DNA of 40,016 bases, from NCBI RefSeq assembly GCF_027257875.1, contig NZ_JAPVQY010000068.1:1-40016 (forward strand). Reading direction: 5' to 3'. The position numbers were made by a program, and so were the translations under genes. The notes under the pieces are model-generated. The model saw nothing but the letters and a program-made list of their open reading frames with translations. It searched no databases and was not told where the DNA came from. Below are positions 24,617 to 32,086 of the stretch, in pieces (the first letter of the stretch is position 1; the number at the start of each line of letters is the position of its first letter). This stretch comes from Burkholderia sp. IMCC1007 (GTDB lineage: Bacteria > Pseudomonadota > Gammaproteobacteria > Burkholderiales > Burkholderiaceae).

Positions 24617-26179
24617 TTACGCGAGTTCGCGCAGCTTGTGCTTGAGCACCTTGCCGGTCGACGCGGCCGGCAGCGCATCGAGCACGCGAATCTGCGCAGG
24701 GCGCTTGTACGGCGCGAGCCGTTCCGCGCACCATGCGTGCAGCGCGGCCTCGGTCGCTGCCGCGCCCGGCATCAGCTCGACGAACGCGAGCACTTCCTCG
24801 TTGCCCTCGACCGCACGGCCGATGACGGCCGCCTGCACGACGTCCGGATGCGCGTTCAGCACCTGTTCGACTTCGACCGGATACACGTTGAAGCCCGAGC
24901 GGATGATCAGCTCCTTGCTGCGGCCGGCGATCGTCACCGCGCCGTCCGCTCCCTGCCGGGCGAGATCGCCGGTGCTCAGCCAGCCGTCGGGCGACACGGC
25001 CGCGCGCGTCGCGTCGGCGTTGCGGTAATAACCGAGCATCACGTTCGGCCCGCGCACGCGGATTTCGCCCACTTCGCCCGGCGGCACGTCGGTGCCGTCC
25101 GGTGCGACGATCCGCATTTCCACGCCCGGAATCGGCACGCCGACCGAGCAGTCGGTGCGCGGCGCGTCGAGCGGCGTCTGCGTGATCGTCGGGCTGCTTT
25201 CCGTCATCCCGTAGCCGTTGTGCAGCGGCACGCCGTACACGCGCTCGACGCGCGCCTTCAGGCCGGCATCGAGCGGCGAGCCGCCCGAATACGCGAAGCG
25301 CAGCCGCGGCGCGCGCCACGCGTGAGCGTGCGTATGCAGATGCTCGAGCAGCTTTGCGTGCATCGCGGGCACGCCCTGGAAGATCGTCACGCCTTCGTCG
25401 GCGAGCGCGACGCGCACGGTCTCCGGCGCGAAGCGCGGCGCGAGCCGCAGCGTCGCGCCTGCATACAGGCTGCCGAGGCACACCGATGCGAGCCCGTACA
25501 CGTGCGACACGGGCAGCACCGTGTACACGACGTCGTCGGGCGACACGCGGCGCAGCGTGCTCGACGTCGCCGCGATGAACAGCAGGTTGCGATGCGACAG
25601 CATCACGCCTTTCGGCGCACCCGTGGTGCCGGTCGTGTAGATCAGCGCCGCGCATTGGGCGGCGCCGTCGGCCGCCACGGGCTCGTCGGGGGCGTTCGGG
25701 TCGAGCCGGTGCGACCACGCGCCGATGTCGATCGACAGTGCGTCGGCCGGCGTCGCGTCGTAGCGCGCCGCGTGCGCGCGCGCATCGGGCGACGCTTCCG
25801 TCGCGAAGGCCAGCAGTTTCGGCTGCGCATGCGCGGCGATCGCATCGAGTTCGCCTGCCGACAGCCGCGCGTTCGTCATCAGCGCCCATGCGTCGACGCG
25901 GGCGGCCGCGAACAGCAGCACGATCTGCGCGACGCTGTTTTCGGCCACGATCATCACGCGGTCGCCGCCGCGCACGCCGAGGCTCGCGAGCCGCTCGGCC
26001 GCCGCGTCGACGGCCCGCGCCAGCTCGCCGTACGACAGGCGGCGCGCGTCCTCGATCAGCGCCGGATGCGCGGGCGCGCGCGCGGCCCAGCGGGCGGGCA
26101 CGTCGGCGATGCGATCGGGCAACGCGGCGAGCAGGGCCGCGACGTCGAGCGGCGCGGATGAGCGGTCAGACGAGGTCAT
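24617..26179 (-). CDS. Acyl-CoA ligase (AMP-forming), ANL superfamily
   Basis: 520 residues. Activates a carboxylic acid with ATP to the acyl-AMP and then the CoA thioester. P-loop-like signature YTTGTTGAPKGVMLSH is at 181-196. Also present are LPVSHVYGL, YSGGSPLD, NGYGMTESSP (A5 motif), DGWLSTGDLA and GRSKELIIRSGFNVYP (hinge). The catalytic lysine is in PAASTGKVLKHKL close to the C-terminus. ATG 26179 has ctggag 5 nt upstream. It stands alone, convergent with xerD and divergent from ybaK, so context gives no substrate; a medium/long-chain fatty or aromatic acid is equally possible. Confidence 0.85.
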   Translation of the reverse strand: MTSSDRSSAPLDVAALLAALPDRIADVPARWAARAPAHPALIEDARRLSYGELARAVDAAAERLASLGVRGGDRVMIVAENSVAQIVLLFAAARVDAWALMTNARLSAGELDAIAAHAQPKLLAFATEASPDARAHAARYDATPADALSIDIGAWSHRLDPNAPDEPVAADGAAQCAALIYTTGTTGAPKGVMLSHRNLLFIAATSSTLRRVSPDDVVYTVLPVSHVYGLASVCLGSLYAGATLRLAPRFAPETVRVALADEGVTIFQGVPAMHAKLLEHLHTHAHAWRAPRLRFAYSGGSPLDAGLKARVERVYGVPLHNGYGMTESSPTITQTPLDAPRTDCSVGVPIPGVEMRIVAPDGTDVPPGEVGEIRVRGPNVMLGYYRNADATRAAVSPDGWLSTGDLARQGADGAVTIAGRSKELIIRSGFNVYPVEVEQVLNAHPDVVQAAVIGRAVEGNEEVLAFVELMPGAAATEAALHAWCAERLAPYKRPAQIRVLDALPAASTGKVLKHKLRELA

Positions 26180-26454
26180 GGCGTCTCCAGTGGAAGGGCC
26201 GGGCGGCGGCACGGCGATATTTGCGAACGATCGTGCCATGGCGGCGCGTCCGCCACAATCGGCCAATCGGGCAATAACGCGTCGCACGCGCCGCAATGAT
26301 GGCGCGTCGCGGGGCGAGCGTTGCGCCGGTGCCGGAGGGGCTGCGAGCAGGGGCCGCGAGTATACCGCCGCAGCGCCGCGCATTCGCGCGAGCGCATGAC
26401 GGACGATCGTGCAATGGCGCCCGCCCATCGGTCGTTCGCCATTAAAATGCCGCC
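26180..26454. promoter_or_regulatory. Divergent intergenic region with a -10 box 6 nt before ybaK
   Basis: 275 nt between the acyl-CoA ligase and ybaK genes, with no gene I can support. TAAAAT at 26443-26448 ends 6 nt before the ybaK ATG, again predicting a start of transcription at the start codon itself. No -35 of quality is visible. Confidence 0.35.
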
Positions 26455-26946
26455 ATGAGCAAATCCAGACACGTGTCCGAGACACCCGCGACCCAGCTGC
26501 TGCGCCGCCACGGCGTCGCGTTCGGCGAGCATCCGTACGAATACGTCGAGCACGGCGGCACCGGCGAATCGGCGCGCCAGCTCGGCGTCGACGAACACAG
26601 CGTCGTGAAGACGCTCGTGATGGAGGACGAGCACGCGAAGCCGCTGATCGTGCTGATGCACGGCGATCGCACGGTATCGACCAAGAACCTCGCGCGGCAG
26701 ATCGGCGCGAAGCGCATCGAGCCGTGCAAGCCCGACGTCGCGAACCGCCACTCCGGCTATCTGGTCGGCGGCACGTCGCCGTTCGGCACGCGCAAGACGA
26801 TGCCCGTGTATGTCGAATCGACGATTCTCGAATTGCCGACGATCTACCTGAACGGCGGCCGCCGCGGCTATCTCGTGAGCCTCGCGCCCGCGGTGCTCAC
26901 CGCGCTGCTCGGTGCGACGCCCGTGCAGTGCGCGAGCGTCGACTGA
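26455..26946 (+). CDS. ybaK: Cys-tRNA(Pro)/Cys-tRNA deacylase, YbaK family
   Basis: 163 residues, standard for the family. Trans-editing enzyme that hydrolyses cysteine wrongly attached to tRNA-Pro by prolyl-tRNA synthetase. Family features: PATQLLRRHGVAF near the N-terminus, VVKTLVMED (conserved lysine), TVSTKNLARQIGAK, the GYLVGGTSPFGTRK loop with invariant GGxSPxG, then VYVESTILELPTIYLNGGRRG. It has no obvious RBS and a -10 box sits directly upstream. The following gene plsY is 182 nt away. Confidence 0.92.
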   Translation: MSKSRHVSETPATQLLRRHGVAFGEHPYEYVEHGGTGESARQLGVDEHSVVKTLVMEDEHAKPLIVLMHGDRTVSTKNLARQIGAKRIEPCKPDVANRHSGYLVGGTSPFGTRKTMPVYVESTILELPTIYLNGGRRGYLVSLAPAVLTALLGATPVQCASVD

Positions 26947-27128
26947 GGGTTTCACCTTCGTGGCAGGCCGTGCTCGTTCGGTAGAATGAGCGCCGTTTCG
27001 GCTGGTCGGCCCGCGTGGCCGGCCGCCACGGCCTGCCGGCGGTGCGTCGCGACGGCGCCTGCCGCAACCGGCCGGCACGCCGTGTCCGGCCGTCCCTTCA
27101 CCGATACGTTGAAAGAAGAGTTCTCCGC

Positions 27129-27770
27129 ATGCAGATCCTGCTCGCCGCACTTGTTGCCTACCTGATCGGTTCGGTGTCGTTCGCCGTCGTCGTCAGCGCC
27201 GCAATGGGCCTGGCCGATCCCCGTTCGTACGGGTCGAAGAATCCCGGCGCGACCAACGTGCTGCGCAGCGGCAACAAGAAGGCCGCGATCCTGACGCTCG
27301 TCGGCGACGCGTTCAAGGGCTGGATCGCCGTCTGGCTCGCGCGGCGCTTCGGGCTGCCCGACGTCGCCATCGCGTGGGTCGCGATCGCCGTGTTCCTCGG
27401 CCACCTGTACCCGGTGTTCTTCCGCTTCCAGGGCGGCAAGGGCGTCGCGACCGCGGCCGGCGTGCTGCTCGCCGTGCACCCGGCGCTGGGGCTCGCGACC
27501 GCGCTGACCTGGCTGATCATCGCGTTCTTCTTCCGCTATTCGTCGCTCGCGGCGCTGGTGGCGGCCGTGTTCGCGCCGCTGTTCGACGTGTTCCTGTTCG
27601 GCATGCCGCGCCACAACCCGGTCGCATGGGCCGTGCTCGCGATGAGCGTGCTGCTCGTGTGGCGTCACCGCGGCAACATCTCGAAGCTGCTCGCGGGGCA
27701 GGAAAGCCGGATCGGCGACAAGAAGAAGGCAGCGGCCGACGGCGGCGCGCAGGACGGCGGGAAAGCCTGA
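27129..27770 (+). CDS. plsY: Glycerol-3-phosphate acyltransferase PlsY
   Basis: 213 residues, five membrane segments. Transfers acyl groups from acyl-phosphate to glycerol 3-phosphate, the first step of phospholipid synthesis. Three family motifs are seen: GSKNPGATNVLR (near 38-49), GHLYPVFFRFQGGKGVAT (near 97-114), and the RHRGNISKLLAG end. A hydrophilic Lys/Gly tail follows. ATG 27129 is preceded by gaagag. Upstream, a tagaatgagcgcc stretch (26992-27004) resembles the tataatgagcgcc before murJ and may be its -10 region, giving a leader of about 125 nt. Confidence 0.93.
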   Translation: MQILLAALVAYLIGSVSFAVVVSAAMGLADPRSYGSKNPGATNVLRSGNKKAAILTLVGDAFKGWIAVWLARRFGLPDVAIAWVAIAVFLGHLYPVFFRFQGGKGVATAAGVLLAVHPALGLATALTWLIIAFFFRYSSLAALVAAVFAPLFDVFLFGMPRHNPVAWAVLAMSVLLVWRHRGNISKLLAGQESRIGDKKKAAADGGAQDGGKA

Positions 27771-27792
27771 GGGAAGGGGTGACTGCTGCCGC

Positions 27793-27827
27793 CCGCCGGG
27801 GCGCCTCGCATGCGCGGGGCCCGGCGG
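27793..27827. terminator. GC-rich hairpin between convergent plsY and yajQ-type gene
   Basis: ccgccggg (27793-27800) pairs with cccggcgg (27820-27827), and a second short stem gcgc/gcgc lies inside the loop. No T-run follows on either strand. Position between converging stop codons suggests a terminator, but the evidence is modest. Confidence 0.35.
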
Positions 27828-27866
27828 CGCGGTGTGACGGGTCGATCGTTGCGGCCGACCGCGCGG

Positions 27867-28352
27867 TCAGTCGCGGAAGTTGTTGAAGTCGAGCGGGGTG
27901 TCGGTCACGTCCTTGCGCAGCATCGCGATCACGCTCTGCAGATCGTCGCGCTTCGTGCCGGCCACGCGCACCGCGTCGCCCTGGATGCTCGCCTGCACCT
28001 TGATCTTGCTGTCTTTCACGAGCCTGACGATCTTCTTCGCGAGGTCGCCCGTCACGCCTTTCTTCACCGTGACGATCTGCTTGACCTTGTCGCCGCCGAT
28101 CTTCTCGACCTTGCCGTAGTCGAGGAAGCGCACGTCGACGTTGCGCTTGGCCAGCTTGTTGATCAGCACGTCCTTGACCTGGCCGAGCTTGAAGTCGTCG
28201 TCGGCGAACAGCGTGAGCTCGCGCTCCTTCTGCTCGACGCGCGCGTCGGAGCCCTTGAAGTCGAAGCGCGTCGAAATTTCCTTGTTCGACTGCTCGATGG
28301 CGTTCTTCACTTCGATCATGTTCGCTTCGGAAACGACGTCGAACGATGGCAT
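27867..28352 (-). CDS. YajQ family cyclic-di-GMP-binding protein
   Basis: 161 residues, the usual YajQ length. It begins MPSFDVVSEANMIEVKNA and contains ISTRFDFKGSDARVE, FADDDFKLGQVKDVL, KGVTGDLAKKIVRLVKDSKIKVQASIQGD in outline, and ends DTPLDFNNFRD, all strongly conserved. Two ferredoxin-like domains bind nucleotides. In Xanthomonas and Pseudomonas the family binds cyclic-di-GMP and works with an LysR regulator in virulence control. ATG 28352 has ggag 5-6 nt upstream; the longer in-frame start is rejected. Divergent from murB. Confidence 0.92.
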   Translation of the reverse strand: MPSFDVVSEANMIEVKNAIEQSNKEISTRFDFKGSDARVEQKERELTLFADDDFKLGQVKDVLINKLAKRNVDVRFLDYGKVEKIGGDKVKQIVTVKKGVTGDLAKKIVRLVKDSKIKVQASIQGDAVRVAGTKRDDLQSVIAMLRKDVTDTPLDFNNFRD

Positions 28353-28401
28353 GGCATTCTCCCTTGAGATGCGGGCGCCCGGCTCGCGCGCGGGCACTCG
28401 C

Positions 28402-28407
28402 TATAAT
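28402..28407 (+). promoter_or_regulatory. Likely murB -10 box
   Basis: A perfect TATAAT lies in the 136-nt divergent region, 81 nt before the murB start. The expected -35 position is GC-rich and does not match. On position it serves murB. Confidence 0.4.
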
Positions 28408-28488
28408 TGCGGACTGTTTGCCATTTTACCGATGCCCCTTCGTTTGCCCAAGGCCGGCCGTATGCCTGCCGGGCGGACGTGACCGCGA

Positions 28489-29538
28489 ATGCCGATGCTT
28501 CCTGACGATTCCGCCCTGTCGCTGCTCCCCGACCATCCGCTCGCCGCGCACAACACGTTCGGCATCGACGCGCGCGCGCGCTTCGCCGCCCGCATCACGG
28601 ATGCGGCGCAGTTCGCGGCGCTGCATCGCGACCCGCGCGTCGCGAACCTGCCGCAACTCGTGCTCGGCGGCGGCAGCAATATCGTGTTCACGCGCGATTT
28701 CGACGGCGTCGTGCTGCTCGACGAGATCGCCGGCCGTCGCGTCGTGCGCGAAGACGACGACGCGTGGTACGTCGAGGCCGGTGGCGGCGAGACGTGGCAT
28801 GCGTTCGTCGCATGGACGCTCGAACACGGGATGCCGGGCCTCGAGAATCTCGCGCTGATTCCGGGCACCGTCGGCGCCGCGCCGATCCAGAACATCGGCG
28901 CGTACGGCCTCGAGATGAAGACGTATTTCGACTCGCTGGTCGCCGTCGAGCTCGTGACCGGGCGCAGCGAGCGTTTCGACGCCGCGTGCTGCGCATTCGG
29001 TTATCGGGACAGTTTCTTCAAGCGGGACGGGCGCGGCCGCTTCGCGATCGTCGCGGTGACGTTCCGGCTGCCGAAGCAATGGACGCCGCGGCTCGGCTAC
29101 GCGGACGTCACGCGCGAACTCGCTGCGCGCGGCATTGCGGCCGACGCGGCGACGCCGCGCGACGTGTTCGACGCGGTCGTCGCGATCCGTCGCGCGAAGC
29201 TGCCCGATCCGCTCGTGCTCGGCAACGCCGGCAGCTTCTTCAAGAATCCGGTGATCGACGCCGCGCAGTTCGATGCGCTGCGCGCACGCGCGCCGGACGT
29301 CGTGTCGTATCCGCAGCCCGACGGGCACGTGAAGCTCGCGGCCGGCTGGCTGATCGACCGCTGCGGCTGGAAAGGGCGCGCGCTCGGCGCCGCGGCCGTG
29401 CACGACCGGCAGGCGCTCGTGCTGGTCAATCGCGGCGGCGCGACGGGCGCCGACGTGCTCGCGCTGGCGCGTGCGATCCAGGACGACGTGCACACGCGTT
29501 TCGGCGTCGAGCTCGAGCCGGAACCGGTCTGCCTGTAA
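28489..29538 (+). CDS. murB: UDP-N-acetylenolpyruvoylglucosamine reductase
   Basis: 349 residues, close to E. coli MurB. FAD- and NADPH-dependent reduction of UDP-GlcNAc-enolpyruvate to UDP-MurNAc in peptidoglycan precursor synthesis. FAD-domain features: LAAHNTFGID near 18-27, LGGGSNIVF, PGTVGAAPIQNIGAYGLE. The catalytic serine is in GNAGSFFKNPV, followed by AGWLIDRCGWKG and a final glutamate in ELEPEPVCL. Starts at ATG 28489 or, two codons later, ATG 28495; the RBS is weak for both. It is a type I MurB with the extra loop. Confidence 0.95.
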   Translation: MPMLPDDSALSLLPDHPLAAHNTFGIDARARFAARITDAAQFAALHRDPRVANLPQLVLGGGSNIVFTRDFDGVVLLDEIAGRRVVREDDDAWYVEAGGGETWHAFVAWTLEHGMPGLENLALIPGTVGAAPIQNIGAYGLEMKTYFDSLVAVELVTGRSERFDAACCAFGYRDSFFKRDGRGRFAIVAVTFRLPKQWTPRLGYADVTRELAARGIAADAATPRDVFDAVVAIRRAKLPDPLVLGNAGSFFKNPVIDAAQFDALRARAPDVVSYPQPDGHVKLAAGWLIDRCGWKGRALGAAAVHDRQALVLVNRGGATGADVLALARAIQDDVHTRFGVELEPEPVCL

Positions 29539-29611
29539 CGCGGGCTTTCATTCGGCGCTTGCGTTCCCCGCTTCCATTCCTCGCTTTTATTTCCGTTGTG
29601 CCGACACAAAC

Positions 29612-29644
29612 AAAAAGCGCCGATCAACGATCGGCGCTTTTTTT
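29612..29644. terminator. Bidirectional intrinsic terminator of murB and argF
   Basis: A perfect 14-bp stem: aaaaagcgccgatc (29612-29625), loop aac, gatcggcgcttttt (29629-29642), followed by two more T. The A-run on one side and T-run on the other make it work in both directions. It lies 74 nt after the murB stop and about 40 nt after the argF stop on the other strand. Confidence 0.93.
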
Positions 29645-29684
29645 CGGTTGCCGCCGGATTGCGGCGGCAGCGCGCGTGCTGCGC

Positions 29685-30614
29685 TCAGTGCTTGAGGCGG
29701 CCGAGCAGCAGGAACTCCATCAGCGCCTTCTGCACGTGCAGGCGGTTTTCCGCTTCGTCCCACACGACGCTTTGCGGGCCGTCGATCACACCGGCCGTCA
29801 CTTCCTCGCCGCGGTGCGCGGGCAGGCAGTGCATGAAGAGGGCATCCGGATTCGCATGGCCCATCATTTCCTCGTCGACGCACCAGTCGGCGAACGCCTG
29901 CTTGCGTGCTTCGTTCTCGGCTTCGAAGCCCATGCTCGTCCACACGTCGGTCGTCACGAGATCGGCGCCCTTGCATGCTTCGTTCGGATCGTCGAATACC
30001 TCGTAGAACGGCGCGCTGTCCGGCGACACCAGCTTCATGTCGAGCGCATAGCCCGGCGGCGTCGACAGGCGCAGCTTGAAGCCGAGGATCTGCGCGGCTT
30101 CGATCCACGTGTACAGCATGTTGTTCGCGTCGCCGACCCACGCGACCGTCTTGCCGGCGATCGGGCCGCGGTGCTCGTAGTACGTGAAGATGTCGGCGAG
30201 CACCTGGCACGGGTGGTATTCGTTCGTCAGGCCGTTGATTACCGGCACGCGGGAATTCTGCGCGAAGCGCGTGATCACGTCCTGCTCGAACGTGCGGATC
30301 ATGATGATGTCGACCATCCGCGAGATGACCTGCGCGGAATCCTCGACGGGCTCGCCGCGGCCGAGCTGCGTGTCGCGCGTGCTCATGAAGACCGCGTGGC
30401 CGCCGAGCTGGAAGATCCCGGCCTCGAACGACAGCCGCGTGCGCGTCGAGCTCTTCTCGAAGATCATCGCGAGCGTGCGGTCGTGCAGCGGGTGATAGGT
30501 CTCGTAGTTCTTGAACTTGCGCTTCAGGATACCCGTGCGTTCGAGCACGTACTCGTAGTCTTCCAGCGAGAAATCCTTGAACTGCAGGTAGTGACGAATG
30601 GTTTTGGCGGTCAT
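29685..30614 (-). CDS. argF: Ornithine carbamoyltransferase
   Basis: 309 residues. Carbamoyl phosphate plus ornithine gives citrulline in arginine synthesis. The carbamoyl-phosphate motif EKSSTRTRLSFE has STRTR at 56-60; ornithine-binding HCLPAHRG has H262 and C263. VNGLTNEYHPCQVLADIFT and WVGDANNMLYTW are also typical. ATG 30614 gives the usual N-terminus (MTAKTIRHYLQFKDF); the frame upstream is not family-like. The RBS is weak. The anabolic form is assumed, since no arcA or arcC is nearby. Confidence 0.95.
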   Translation of the reverse strand: MTAKTIRHYLQFKDFSLEDYEYVLERTGILKRKFKNYETYHPLHDRTLAMIFEKSSTRTRLSFEAGIFQLGGHAVFMSTRDTQLGRGEPVEDSAQVISRMVDIIMIRTFEQDVITRFAQNSRVPVINGLTNEYHPCQVLADIFTYYEHRGPIAGKTVAWVGDANNMLYTWIEAAQILGFKLRLSTPPGYALDMKLVSPDSAPFYEVFDDPNEACKGADLVTTDVWTSMGFEAENEARKQAFADWCVDEEMMGHANPDALFMHCLPAHRGEEVTAGVIDGPQSVVWDEAENRLHVQKALMEFLLLGRLKH

Positions 30615-31039
30615 GAAACGAAATACGGCGGGTCTCACCCGGCAGCGAGGCCGGACGGCGCCGCCGTCGGGTGTGAATAACTCAAAGCAGCATAAAGGAT
30701 TTTCTGTGCTTTGACGAGCCACGACGAAAACCGGGGCGCGATCTGAGCCGGTCGGGCTCGGGTGCCGGAAGGTGTCGGAAGAGGGCCCGCGAGACGACGC
30801 GCGATGCCGCGCTGCGGTATAATCCGAAAGTTTTCTCCAGCCCGGCAGGCAAGCCGTTTCGCGCTCTGCCGGACACAAGCCGTGCGCTGCACAAAACCGG
30901 TGCGGCGCGCCGGTGGCGCGCATCGAAGGCCTGTCTTTTCGGGTATCGGCGCGCTTGCGCCGCCGTCCACTCCAGCTTTGTGTTCGCGTATCCAGGCGCT
31001 GTCGCCTGGGCATCGCCGGGCCGTCACTTGGGTAACCAC
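30615..31039. promoter_or_regulatory. Divergent region between argF and the DUF3579 gene
   Basis: 425 nt without a gene I can support. A perfect TATAAT at 30818-30823 points toward the DUF3579 gene and would give a leader of about 210 nt; no clear -35. Next to argF an AT-richer stretch (about 30672-30715), with a tgaataactca element at 30673-30683, is where an argF promoter would lie. It resembles half an arginine-repressor box, but that is weak. Confidence 0.35.
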
Positions 31040-31360
31040 ATGGCTGAAACCCCCCCGACCGAATTCTTCATCCAGGGCATCACGAAAGACGGGAAAAAGT
31101 TTCGCCCGAGCGACTGGTCGGAGCGTCTGGCCGGCGTGATGGCCTGTTTCGGGCCCGGTGCGAGCGGGCCGAACGCACGCCTGAAATATTCGCTGTACGT
31201 GCGCCCGACCATGATCGGCGACCTGAAATGCGTGATCCTCGATTCCCGGCTGCGCGACGTCGAGCCGATGGCATTCGATTTCGTGCTGAATTTCGCGAAG
31301 GACAACAACCTCGTGGTCACCGAGGCGTGCGAACTGCCGGACTACAACGAGAAGAAGTGA
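31040..31360 (+). CDS. DUF3579 domain protein
   Basis: 106 residues. Matches a small betaproteobacterial family, DUF3579, of unknown function: EFFIQGITKDGKKFRPSDWSERLAG at the start in outline, MACFGPG, YSLYVRPTMIGDLKCV in the middle, then MAFDFVLNFAKDNNLVV and a charged DYNEKK end. It has no signal peptide or membrane segment, so it is soluble and cytoplasmic. A long in-frame upstream extension is rejected because ATG 31040 begins the conserved part; the RBS (gggtaac) is poor. Convergent with rpsT. I do not assign a role. Confidence 0.85.
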   Translation: MAETPPTEFFIQGITKDGKKFRPSDWSERLAGVMACFGPGASGPNARLKYSLYVRPTMIGDLKCVILDSRLRDVEPMAFDFVLNFAKDNNLVVTEACELPDYNEKK

Positions 31361-31437
31361 GTGCGGCGGGCGAGGGCGCTTCGCGCGTGCAGCGCGCGCC
31401 CGACGCCCGGCCGGCATGAGGTCCGGACGACGCGCAG

Positions 31438-31465
31438 CAAAAAGCCCGCCTAGGCGGGCTTTTTT
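31438..31465. terminator. Bidirectional intrinsic terminator of the DUF3579 gene and rpsT
   Basis: The 16-nt palindrome gcccgcctaggcgggc (31444-31459) is flanked by an A-run before it and six T after it (31460-31465). It therefore forms a Rho-independent terminator on both strands. It lies 83 nt after the DUF3579 stop and about 50 nt after the rpsT stop. Confidence 0.92.
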
Positions 31466-31511
31466 GCGATCGCAGGAAACAGGAGCGCCCGCCGAAGCGG
31501 GCACGCCGGAA

Positions 31512-31784
31512 TTACGCTGCTGCCTGCAGACCCTTGACGGCTGCGGCGAGGCGGCTCTTGCTGCGAGCGGCCTTGTTCTTGTGAACGATCTTCTTGTCGG
31601 CGATCGTGTCGATCGTCTTCACGGCAGCCTTGAACAGCTCGGCAGCCTTTGCCTGGTCGCCGGCTTCAACAGCCTTGCGGACCGACTTGATCGCGGTACG
31701 GAATTTCGAGCGCAGCGCCGAGTTGTGCGAATTTGCCTTCGCGGCTTGGCGGGCGCGCTTGCGTGCTTGTGCGGAGTTAGCCAT
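31512..31784 (-). CDS. rpsT: 30S ribosomal protein S20
   Basis: 90 residues, Lys/Arg/Ala-rich, all helical. The sequence MANSAQARKRARQAAKANSHN at the start in outline, RTAIKSVRKAVEAGD in the middle and VHKNKAARSKSRLAAAV at the end is typical S20. It binds 16S rRNA early in assembly of the small subunit. An aagga site precedes ATG 31784 by about 7-8 nt. Convergent with the DUF3579 gene and divergent from murJ. Its leader carries hairpins that could mediate autoregulation. Confidence 0.97.
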   Translation of the reverse strand: MANSAQARKRARQAAKANSHNSALRSKFRTAIKSVRKAVEAGDQAKAAELFKAAVKTIDTIADKKIVHKNKAARSKSRLAAAVKGLQAAA

Positions 31785-31988
31785 GACGGTTCCTTATCCT
31801 GTCCTTTTTCCAGAGCTTGGAGCCTGACGGCCAAGCGCTGCTTTTCGATCCGTCCCCTGAGAGCGATTGCCCAGGGGCGCATAAAAAACGGTGATTTTAA
31901 CCGAGGCCGAGACATGAAAACGACAGGCGCCGTGCATGTACAGGCTCAGAAACCGGCAATTATAGCAACAAAATCAAGAGCGTGGCAA
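31785..31988 (-). promoter_or_regulatory. rpsT promoter and structured leader
   Basis: On the minus strand TTGCCA (31988-31983) and a perfect TATAAT (31964-31959) are 18 nt apart, the best promoter in the window. It implies a start near 31952 and a leader of about 168 nt. A TAAAAT at 31899-31894 could be a second, weaker -10. Two stems lie in the leader: cccctg/cagggg (31854-31859 with 31872-31877) and gcttgg/ccaagc (31815-31820 with 31831-31836), the latter about 20 nt from the RBS. E. coli rpsT also has two promoters and leader-based autoregulation. Confidence 0.65.
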
Positions 31989-32071
31989 GTTCAACGTGAC
32001 ATCGGCCGGATGCGGCGCCGGCGGCGCGCGCGCTTTTCGGCATCCGTCCGCGCCGGGTCGCGCAACGTCCG

Positions 32072-32077
32072 TATAAT
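32072..32077 (+). promoter_or_regulatory. -10 box directly before murJ
   Basis: A perfect TATAAT ends 9 nt before the murJ ATG, so the predicted leader is about 0-4 nt. There is no purine-rich RBS and no clear -35. The stretch tataatgagcgcc here closely matches tagaatgagcgcc upstream of plsY. Confidence 0.45.
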
Positions 32078-32086
32078 GAGCGCCCC

